A stretch of 29,057 bases of DNA, taken from assembly GCA_964636485.1 (NCBI GenBank), contig CAZWSO010000013.1:1-29057 (forward strand), written 5' to 3'. Positions 22,701-29,057 of this stretch are shown here, piece after piece. Both the position numbers and the translations under genes were made by a program. The notes under the pieces were generated by a model. The model was not told the origin of the DNA. It searched no databases and saw nothing but the letters and a program-made list of their open reading frames with translations. Position 1 is the first letter of the stretch. Every line of letters starts with the position of its first letter. Source of the DNA: CAYXRS01 sp964636485 (GTDB taxonomy: Bacteria; Gemmatimonadota; Gemmatimonadetes; Gemmatimonadales; Gemmatimonadaceae).

Positions 22701-25700
22701 CGGTCGGCAGCGCGCTGCCCATCTGGGAGTTCAGCACCGCCATCGCACCACTGATCGTCCTTTGGGCCGCGTCGCCGGCGATCGCGCACCTGTTGAGCCG
22801 TCCTGCCGTGCCTCGCGAGCGTCGTCTCTCCCCAGAGGAGCGCGGTCGCGCGATGCGGTACGCGCTGCTGCACTGGAGCTTCTTCGAGCGCTTCGTCACC
22901 GAGGAAACAGGCTGGCTTGCACCTGACAACTTTCAGGAGCATCCGGCTCCGCTCGTGGCGATGCGCACGTCGCCAACGAACATCGGCCTGCAGTTCCTCT
23001 CCACTGTGAGCGCCTATGATCTGGGATTTCTCACTGTCGAGCGCATGGCGGAGCGACTTGAGCTCGCGTTCCGATCCCTGGAACGGCTGCGCCGCTATCG
23101 CGGTCACTTCTACAACTGGTACAATCTGCGCGAGCGGCGCGCGCTCGCGCCGGAGTACATCTCCACCGTCGACAGCGGCAATCTTGCGGGTCATCTGATC
23201 GCGCTTCGACAGGCGTGTCTCGCCATTCCGGACGAGCCGATACTCGACGACCGCGTCTGGAGTACGCTTCGCTCGTCAGTGGCACTGGCTGAGGAGCGCG
23301 TTGCCGAGCTCGCGCTCTCGATCGAGAACCGCGACGATGTGACGAGGTCCGCGGCCGAGCGCGCCGTCGCGGCTGCCGCCGAGCATCTCCGCCGGGCAGG
23401 CCGTATGACCGAAACTGCCGAGTTCGCGCGCACGGGCCTGGAAGCACTCGACGCAGTCGCCGAGCCTCTGCGGTTCGCACTCGAGTCACTCGCAGCGGCG
23501 CCTCTGGAGAATACCGGGAGAGGCCCCGCGACGGAGTGGATCGCGTGGAGTCACGACCTCGTGCTGGAGCACCGCATGCGCATCGGTACGCTTGATCCGG
23601 ATACGGTGCCGGGCAGGAGAGGTGAGGTCCGGGCGGTGTTTCCGACGCTGCGACAGCTGGCATCCATCTCGCCGCTGGCCGCAGAGTTGATCGAGCGACT
23701 CGAAGCGCTCGCCAATCGCTCGTACGACTACGTGGCAGAGATGGACTTTCGTTTTCTGCTGGATCCTGCGCAGAAGCTGTTCGCCATCGGCTACCAACAG
23801 ACCACCCACACGCTCGATCATTCGTCCTACGACCTGCTTGCTTCCGAGGCGCGTCTGGCCAGCTTCGTGGCAATCGCGAAGAACGATGTGCCGGTGGAGC
23901 ATTGGTTCCGGCTCGGGCGCTCCCTTACGCATGCTGCCAGAGATGTCGCACTGGTGTCATGGAGCGGGAGCATGTTCGAGTATCTGATGCCGGCGCTCGT
24001 GATGCAGTCCTTTCCCTTTACCGTTCTCGACCAGACGTATCATGGTGCCGTGCGCCGGCAGATAGCGTACGGCTCCGAGCGCGACGTGCCGTGGGGCGTG
24101 AGCGAGAGCGCATACAACTTGCGCGACCGGCACCAGACCTATCAGTATCGGGCCTTTGGCGTGCCCGACCTCGCACTCAAGCGGGGGCTGGGTCGTGACC
24201 TCGTGGTTGCGCCGTATGCATCGGCGCTGGCGGTACTGGTGGACGCGTCGCGCGCGCTCGCAAACCTCGGCGCCCTCGAGGAGCTCGGCGTGCTGGGACC
24301 CTATGGCTTCCGCGACGCGATCGACTATACGCGCCCCGATCCGGGTGAGCGATTCGCCATCGTCGGCACTTACATGGCCCACCACATCGGTATGGCGCTC
24401 GTCGCACTCACCAACGCGCTCACCGCCCAGCGGTGGCAGCGCCGCTTCCATGCCGAGCCGCTGGTGCGTGCCGCGGAGCTGCTGCTGCATGAACGAATTC
24501 CGCGCCGTCTCGTGTACCAGCAGCCGCAGGCGGCCACCGCGGAGGAGGCACTGCCCGATCCCGAGATCGAGCGGCCGGCGGTTCGCGAGATCGCCACGCC
24601 TGGCACGCCGCAGCCGGAGGTCGCTCTCCTCGGCCACCTGAAGTATACGGTCATGGTCAGCAACTCCGGGGCCGGCTATAGCCGGTACGAGTCGTTGGCC
24701 GTTACTCGATGGCGCGCTGACGGTACGCGCGACGATTGGGGCCAGTTCTGCTACGTGAAGAATCTGACCCGAGGGCGAACGTGGTCCGCGTCGCACCAGC
24801 CGGTGTGTGCCACCGCCGATCAGTACCTGGCGCTGCTCGCCACTGACCGCGTCACCTTCCATCGACTCGACGACGACATCGAGACGCGCACAGAGATCAC
24901 CACGGTGCCCGACGACGCCGCCGAGGTGCGCCGCGTGACAGTGACCAACAACGGCACTGATCCGTGCGCGATCGAGCTGACGAGCTATGGGGAGATCGTG
25001 CTCGCTCCGCCGAATACCGACAGCGGGCACCCGGCGTTCGGAAATCTGTTCATCGAAACCGAATATCATGAGTGGTGCACCGCCATTACCGCCAGTCGGC
25101 GCCCGCGCGCCGCAACGGAGTCGCCGCTCTGGTGCGTACACGTCGTGGACCACGGTGAGGAGCGCGTCGGGTCGGTCACCTGTGAAACGGATCGTGCGCG
25201 CTTTCTGGGGCGCGGCCGGTCGACGCGCAATCCAGCGGCACTGTACGCCGACGGCGCGCTGTCCGGTACTACCGGTGCCGTGCTCGATCCGATATTTGCC
25301 CTGCGCACACGTGTGCATCTCGAGCCGCGGCAGTCCGCATCGGTCGCGTTCACGACGCTGGTCGCGACGTCGCGCGAGCGCGCGTTCGCACTCGCCGACC
25401 GGTATCATGATCCGCATGCCGCGCAGCGCGCGCTTGACCTGGCCTGGACGGCGGCGCAGATCGAACTCCGGGAGATGAACATCACGCCCGGCGACGCCGC
25501 CGTGTTCCAGGGACTGGCCGGCAATCTCTTTTTCTCGAATCCAGTATTGCGCGCACCTGAGCACGAGCTGCGCATCAACCGCGGCTCGCAGCCGCTGCTC
25601 TGGAAGAACGGGATCTCGGGCGACTGGCCGATCCTGCTGGCCACGATCGACTCCGCCGAGGGACTGCCTACACTGCGACAGCTTCTCGTGGCGCACCACT

Positions 25701-28552
25701 ACTGGCGCCGTCGCGGCATGACGGTCGACCTCGTCGTGCTCAATGCCCTCGCGTCCGGATACCTGCAGGAGCTGAATGACCGGATCACGGCGACGGTGTA
25801 CGCATCGAGCGAGGCGGGCGTGGTGGACCGCCCGGGCGGCGTATTCTTGCGCCGAAACGATGAGCTCGGCGCAGATACTCTGCTTATGCTGCGTGCAACG
25901 GCGCGCGTCCACATTGTCTGCGACGGACGCTCACTGGGGCGCATTCTCGCGACCGTTCGGGCACAAACCGAAGCGGAGGCGGCCACCGACACTGCTGACC
26001 AAGTGACCTATCCAGAAGACAGCGCGCAACGTGAGATCGCCATCACTCGCCGCGGCTCAGCCCATCCCGTGCCTGACACTGCGAGTGCAAGTGAGCGTGT
26101 GAATGAAGGCGGGAATGCAGCGTCCACGGCAACGGACGCGGACGCGCTCCTGCTGTATAATGGGCTGGGTGGGATCACGGCGCGAGGCAATTATGAGATA
26201 CGCTTGCACGGCAATATCGTGCCGCCCGCTCCCTGGGTAAACGTCATCGCCAATCCTCACGGCGGATTCATAGTGAGCGAGCGCGGCGCCGGTTGCACCT
26301 GGGCCGAGAACAGTATTTTCTACCGGCTCACCCCCTGGCACAATGACCCGGTGGCAGATCCGGTGAGTGAAATCATCTACCTGCGCGATGAAAGCAGCGG
26401 TGAGCTGTGGAGCGCGACACCCGCTCCCATTCGACACGGATCGCCGTACACCATTCGGCACGCGCCCGGAATATCCACGTTCGATCACGAGCATGCCGGC
26501 ATCGCCGTCAGTCTGACGCTGGGACTCGCGCCGAATGCCGCGGTGAAGCTGTCGGTTCTGCGCCTGACGAACAGCGGCAAGCACCCCCGGCGGCTATCGG
26601 TGACTGCCTTTGTCGAGTGGACGCTCGGCATCTCCCGCGAGCACACGCAGCACCAGGTGGTCACCAGCTTCGACGCAGAGCGGGACGCGATCTTCGCAAG
26701 CAACTCCTTCGACCCGCACTTTTGTGACTGGGTGGCTTTCTGTGCACTCAGCGAGCCCGTGACGACCCACACGTGTGATCGATGCGAATTCCTGGGTCGG
26801 AACGGTACTTCAGCCGATCCCGAGGCGATGTACAGGCAAACACTCGACAGAGTTACCGGTGCGGGCATCGACCCGTGCGCCGCACTCCGCTGTGAGGTGC
26901 CGCTGGCCCCCGGGGAGAGCCGCGAGGTCGCCGTCATTCTCGGTGCGGCACCGAACCGGAAGGAGGCGGAGCGGCTCGCCGGCGAGTACCAGGACGAGCA
27001 GCGGGCACGGGCGGCGCTGTCGCGCGCGGCGGATGAATGGGAGAATCGACTGTCGGTAATTCGCGTGCACACGCCAGACCCAGCCTTTGATGTGACCGTC
27101 AACCGGTGGATGCTGTACCAGGCACTGGCCTGCCGCATGTGGGGTCGATCCGCGCTGTATCAGTCGAGTGGCGCATACGGATTTCGTGACCAGCTGCAGG
27201 ACAGCATGGCCTTCGTTTACGCGGAACCGGACGTGGCTCGCGAGCACATTGTGCGCGCTGCTGGCCGCCAGTTCGTGGCGGGCGACGTTCAGCACTGGTG
27301 GCATCCGCACAGCGGACGCGGTGTGCGTACGAAGTTCTCGGACGACCTCGCCTGGCTACCGTACGTCGTCGACCACTACGTGCGGGTTACAGGTGATCTA
27401 ACCGTACTGGACGATGTCGTTCCTTTCCTTACCATGCGAGAGCTCGAGCCTGACGAGCACGAGCTGTACGATCTGCCGCAGATAACGGACGAACAAACCA
27501 GTGTGTACGACCACTGCGTGCGCGCCCTGCGACGGGCGTGCACTTCGGGAGCACATGGGCTGCCACTCATAGGTACCGGCGATTGGAACGACGGCATGAA
27601 CCGCGTGGGAGTGGAGGGACGGGGTGAGAGCGTGTGGCTCGCCTGGTTCCTGATCGCGACGCTGCGCCCATTCGCCGAGCACGCCGAAGCGCGCGGCGAT
27701 GCCAGATGCGCCGCCGAGTTCCGGCGTCTGGCCGACCACTATGTCAGCGCCGTGGAGGAACACGGATGGGATGGTGAGTGGTACCGTCGCGGCTACTTCG
27801 ACGATGGCACGCCACTGGGCTCCGCGTCGAGCGACGAGTGCCAAATCGACGCGATCGCGCAGAGCTGGAGCGTGATATCGGGAGCCGGTGATGCGTCGCG
27901 GCAACGGCAGGCAATGCAGTCACTGGAGCATCATCTCGTGCGGGAGGACGCACGGCTGCTGATGCTGCTCACCCCACCTTTCGACAAGACGGCGAAGGAC
28001 CCGGGATACATCAAAGGATATCTTCCCGGCGTTCGGGAGAATGGCGCGCAGTACACTCACGGAGCGCTTTGGGCCGTGTTGGCCACCGCGCTGGCAGGGG
28101 ACGGCGACCGAGCCTTCGAGCTCTTCCAGATGATCAACCCGCTCATGCACGCCCGGACTCCCGAGGAGGTGGACACCTACAAGGTGGAGCCGTACGTCGT
28201 CGCCGCGGACGTGTACACCGCGGAAGGGCAGCTCGGCCGTGGTGGATGGACCTGGTACACGGGTTCCGCGAGCTGGATGTACCGCATAGCGGTGGAGGCG
28301 ATCCTGGGACTCACCAAGCGTGGCAACACGCTGACGATCAATCCGCGCGTCCCGGCCGCCTGGCCGGAGTTCACCATCGAGTACCGCCACGGCCAGAGCA
28401 CGTATGCCGTGCGTGTGCGGCGCCCTGCCAGGTGCGCCAGCGATGCGGTGATCGTGCAGCTCGACGGCCGCGAACTCGACGGTCGCGCTATCCCACTGGT
28501 CGATGATGGCGCGCGACACGAGGTCCTGATCGAGCCTGCCCGGCAGGCGTAG
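19766..28552 (+). CDS. ndvB: Cyclic beta-1,2-glucan synthase (NdvB/ChvB type)
   Basis: A 2,928-residue membrane enzyme that starts, elongates, trims and cyclises beta-1,2-glucan from UDP-glucose, for the periplasm. The N-terminal 420 residues resemble the NdvB cytoplasmic region. Membrane segments lie at about 425-475, 837-876, 959-977 and 993-1011. The GT84 glycosyltransferase lies between them, with Asp641 and Asp643 in LDSDT and KHRWIRGDWQ around Trp790 (the Q/RxxRW equivalent). Next comes a glycoamylase-like domain (about 1030-1560) with MFEYLMPAL and DQTYHGAVRRQI. Two carbohydrate-binding GH94-type beta-sandwiches follow (from about 1626 and 2135), then a C-terminal GH94 catalytic barrel (about 2440-2870) with GTGDWNDGMN, general acid Asp2609. 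A Thr/Ala/Glu-rich linker spans about 2068-2128. Full length for the family. The start is at 19766; a longer frame from 19688 has no support. Confidence 0.95.
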   Translation: MISKSSARRRSALLARLLSRRRSGPDDVLAGPLRGELLGADRLAERARAVARSQRVVLPSSLGRPTTALLVRLDDTRQILDDAHERLSTADREFDVGPAGEWLLDNRYIVQEHIREVRESLPRGYYRELPELAVGPLAGYPRVYEIATAIISHTEARIDVANVELFVGAFQEITPLTHGELWALPALLRLALIESVRRMALRTVQRLDEVEVANRWASDLQAAGHSGREALAEALEKLVASHPPLTAIFVSRFLQQLRMAADPVIPLAWIEQWIADEGLRAEDASARSAERLALTQVMTANSITSLRAVARMDWRSFVDRQSEMDAVLRSDPAGEYTRMTFITRDQYRHVVERIAKRTGAREGDVARHAIELARLAARDQPGEPHRAHVGYYLVDEGLPQLERLTNYRPPASEALHRWLLRHPNLVFVGGILAGTAAALAAVLWLAGPAARDAWPLVLLFALVPGNEIAVSVMNQLITAFLPPRRLPKLDLREHGIPPEFRTAVVVPTLFPSVEAVREALENIEIQFLANREAHLHFAVLSDFTDAATETRDDDTAIVAEAEKGVRALNERYARAAEDAFYLFHRPRRWNPQQGAWMGWERKRGKLAEFNRLLRGGAEDAFSVIVGDLNVIRGVRYVITLDSDTMLPPDAAPLLVGAMAHPLNRAVYDHERGCVVRGYGILQPRVGVSLPSAHRSRFAAIHSGHPGVDPYTTAVSDVYQDLYGEGSFTGKGIYDVDAFELATHARFPENTLLSHDLIEGNYARAGLATDVEVYDEYPSRYLTFTRRKHRWIRGDWQLLGWLAPTVPGPDGPERNRLSILARWKIFDNMRRSTVEIAQLVFLTAGWTILPGAPLRWTVLGLLAVTAPWIVSLLLALVRPPLDKSWRAYYASIERDAVTSAKQAGLAIAFLPHQAWISADAIVRTLWRLFISRRHLLEWLTASQTERGTSGAAREVWRTMWMAVAAAAIVLALVIGTRWSAVGSALPIWEFSTAIAPLIVLWAASPAIAHLLSRPAVPRERRLSPEERGRAMRYALLHWSFFERFVTEETGWLAPDNFQEHPAPLVAMRTSPTNIGLQFLSTVSAYDLGFLTVERMAERLELAFRSLERLRRYRGHFYNWYNLRERRALAPEYISTVDSGNLAGHLIALRQACLAIPDEPILDDRVWSTLRSSVALAEERVAELALSIENRDDVTRSAAERAVAAAAEHLRRAGRMTETAEFARTGLEALDAVAEPLRFALESLAAAPLENTGRGPATEWIAWSHDLVLEHRMRIGTLDPDTVPGRRGEVRAVFPTLRQLASISPLAAELIERLEALANRSYDYVAEMDFRFLLDPAQKLFAIGYQQTTHTLDHSSYDLLASEARLASFVAIAKNDVPVEHWFRLGRSLTHAARDVALVSWSGSMFEYLMPALVMQSFPFTVLDQTYHGAVRRQIAYGSERDVPWGVSESAYNLRDRHQTYQYRAFGVPDLALKRGLGRDLVVAPYASALAVLVDASRALANLGALEELGVLGPYGFRDAIDYTRPDPGERFAIVGTYMAHHIGMALVALTNALTAQRWQRRFHAEPLVRAAELLLHERIPRRLVYQQPQAATAEEALPDPEIERPAVREIATPGTPQPEVALLGHLKYTVMVSNSGAGYSRYESLAVTRWRADGTRDDWGQFCYVKNLTRGRTWSASHQPVCATADQYLALLATDRVTFHRLDDDIETRTEITTVPDDAAEVRRVTVTNNGTDPCAIELTSYGEIVLAPPNTDSGHPAFGNLFIETEYHEWCTAITASRRPRAATESPLWCVHVVDHGEERVGSVTCETDRARFLGRGRSTRNPAALYADGALSGTTGAVLDPIFALRTRVHLEPRQSASVAFTTLVATSRERAFALADRYHDPHAAQRALDLAWTAAQIELREMNITPGDAAVFQGLAGNLFFSNPVLRAPEHELRINRGSQPLLWKNGISGDWPILLATIDSAEGLPTLRQLLVAHHYWRRRGMTVDLVVLNALASGYLQELNDRITATVYASSEAGVVDRPGGVFLRRNDELGADTLLMLRATARVHIVCDGRSLGRILATVRAQTEAEAATDTADQVTYPEDSAQREIAITRRGSAHPVPDTASASERVNEGGNAASTATDADALLLYNGLGGITARGNYEIRLHGNIVPPAPWVNVIANPHGGFIVSERGAGCTWAENSIFYRLTPWHNDPVADPVSEIIYLRDESSGELWSATPAPIRHGSPYTIRHAPGISTFDHEHAGIAVSLTLGLAPNAAVKLSVLRLTNSGKHPRRLSVTAFVEWTLGISREHTQHQVVTSFDAERDAIFASNSFDPHFCDWVAFCALSEPVTTHTCDRCEFLGRNGTSADPEAMYRQTLDRVTGAGIDPCAALRCEVPLAPGESREVAVILGAAPNRKEAERLAGEYQDEQRARAALSRAADEWENRLSVIRVHTPDPAFDVTVNRWMLYQALACRMWGRSALYQSSGAYGFRDQLQDSMAFVYAEPDVAREHIVRAAGRQFVAGDVQHWWHPHSGRGVRTKFSDDLAWLPYVVDHYVRVTGDLTVLDDVVPFLTMRELEPDEHELYDLPQITDEQTSVYDHCVRALRRACTSGAHGLPLIGTGDWNDGMNRVGVEGRGESVWLAWFLIATLRPFAEHAEARGDARCAAEFRRLADHYVSAVEEHGWDGEWYRRGYFDDGTPLGSASSDECQIDAIAQSWSVISGAGDASRQRQAMQSLEHHLVREDARLLMLLTPPFDKTAKDPGYIKGYLPGVRENGAQYTHGALWAVLATALAGDGDRAFELFQMINPLMHARTPEEVDTYKVEPYVVAADVYTAEGQLGRGGWTWYTGSASWMYRIAVEAILGLTKRGNTLTINPRVPAAWPEFTIEYRHGQSTYAVRVRRPARCASDAVIVQLDGRELDGRAIPLVDDGARHEVLIEPARQA

Positions 28553-28567
28553 AGGTGCAGGAGTGCC

Positions 28568-28805
28568 TCACGCGACCCACATCCCCGCCAGGGTGTGGTC
28601 GCCATTTTCGCACGTGATCATGCGACCAACGAGCCGAAACGCGACGCGCTCCCCCTGCACCATCGCCAGCGTGGGCACACCGCGCACGTGCAGCTCCTCC
28701 GCGTGCCATCGTCCGTACTGCTGTCGATCTTTTTCCAGGGGGGAGATTCAGTGCCGCCGCGATCTCCTCCGCCACCGGTTCCTTCTCCACGTTGTACGCG
28801 GCGGC
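28568..28805 (-). pseudogene. Thioredoxin-fold gene remnant disrupted at a G6 run
   Basis: On the minus strand the first part reads AAYNVEKEPVAEEIAAALNL directly after a stop codon (28806-28808), with no start. After the run of six G at 28738-28743 the sequence continues in another frame as DRQQYGRWHAEELHVRGVPT, then LAMVQGERVAFRLVGRMITC, ending at the TGA 28568-28570. With five instead of six bases in the run, the two parts join into one continuous reading. VRGVPTLAMV matches the cis-Pro strand of thioredoxin-like folds, and the preceding part looks like the linking helix. The N-terminal half with any CxxC motif is not found upstream. The remnant is convergent with the glucan synthase gene. 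A specific family is not assigned. Confidence 0.6.
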
Positions 28806-28896
28806 TCAGCCGTCGCATTATTATTGGAATCGCCCGCAGCTGAGCGCTCTCCGCCATCCACCACTTGCAGCCGACTGTCAGATCGGCACACCGACC

Positions 28897-29057
28897 ATGC
28901 GACGCGACAAATCCGCCTTCATTACCGCGCTCCGCTTAATTGGCAAGGTCCTGCCTGGAAACTATTTCAAGACAGTGTTTTTCTTATACGCTGTCGCCAA
29001 GCCTCGAAAATCCCTGCGTCTGCTCCTCAACGCTTTCTATCGCATGGAGCATGTGTA
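28897..29057 (+). CDS. Start of an unidentified gene, cut by the window edge
   Basis: From ATG 28897 an uninterrupted frame of 53 codons runs to the last base. The translation MRRDKSAFITALRLIGKVLP, then GNYFKTVFFLYAVAKPRKSL, is basic and hydrophobic and looks like a genuine N terminus, with a possible amphipathic or membrane-associated segment at about residues 8-32. GC content over 28921-29057 is about 49% by my count, far below the rest of the window, which suggests recent transfer or a different compositional class such as polysaccharide-modification genes. No Shine-Dalgarno sequence is obvious. The family cannot be named from this fragment. Confidence 0.55.
   Translation, partial: MRRDKSAFITALRLIGKVLPGNYFKTVFFLYAVAKPRKSLRLLLNAFYRMEHV

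Noticed and set aside
23957..25912. Long open frame (651 codons) on the minus strand inside the glucan synthase region
   Set aside because: It is antisense to the well-supported NdvB coding sequence and its translation is Arg/Gly/Val-rich with no domain pattern; long antisense frames are expected in GC-rich genes.

Overview
The window is GC-rich (most genes strongly favour G or C in third positions) and comes from a Gram-negative bacterium: it carries two lipobox-bearing lipoproteins, a MacA/MacB-type export system and a giant cyclic beta-glucan synthase. The mix of secreted S9 and M3 peptidases, small DinB/YciI proteins and MarR-GNAT fusions would fit Gemmatimonadota or a similar soil lineage, but I could not test this, so the phylum is an inference. 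No rRNA, tRNA, CRISPR array, integrase or complete insertion sequence was recognised.

Layout. 1-3667 (minus): a lipoprotein with a right-handed beta-helix, overlapping by 17 nt a secreted S9 prolyl-oligopeptidase-family peptidase whose 3' end is tandemly repeated. 4070-5116 (plus): an exported HExxH metallopeptidase. 5340-6845: a small four-helix membrane protein divergent from a fatty acid desaturase. 6831-9056 (minus): an M3 zinc peptidase lipoprotein whose 3' end overlaps that of the desaturase. 9262-11614 (plus): an amidinotransferase-fold enzyme followed by a PAS-PAS-GGDEF diguanylate cyclase. 11659-12480 (minus): glucose 1-dehydrogenase, divergent from a MarR-GNAT fusion. That fusion leads a plus-strand run of small genes (YciI-like, DinB, pyrimidine-dimer-glycosylase-like). 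15205-18363 (minus): a three-gene MacA/ATPase/permease export operon. 18364-19418: a long gene-poor stretch with a decayed second copy of the glycosylase-like gene. 19766-28552 (plus): an NdvB/ChvB-type cyclic beta-1,2-glucan synthase of about 2,928 residues. 28568-29057: a decayed thioredoxin-fold gene and the start of a low-GC gene cut by the window edge.

Most genes are ordinary housekeeping or envelope functions. The unusual material is at smaller scale. A 39-nt hairpin flanked by a near-perfect 6-nt repeat sits in frame inside the YciI-like gene and supplies the stop codon of the overlapping upstream gene. The same YciI gene also carries two compensating frameshifts. Three consecutive stem-loops form the leader of glucose dehydrogenase, and the one nearest the start codon buries the ribosome binding site. 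Further stem-loops sit just before two other minus-strand genes. Two unrelated genes have their last 24-33 bp, stop codon included, tandemly duplicated. Together with two gene remnants this points to active small-scale insertion, duplication and decay in an otherwise stable region.
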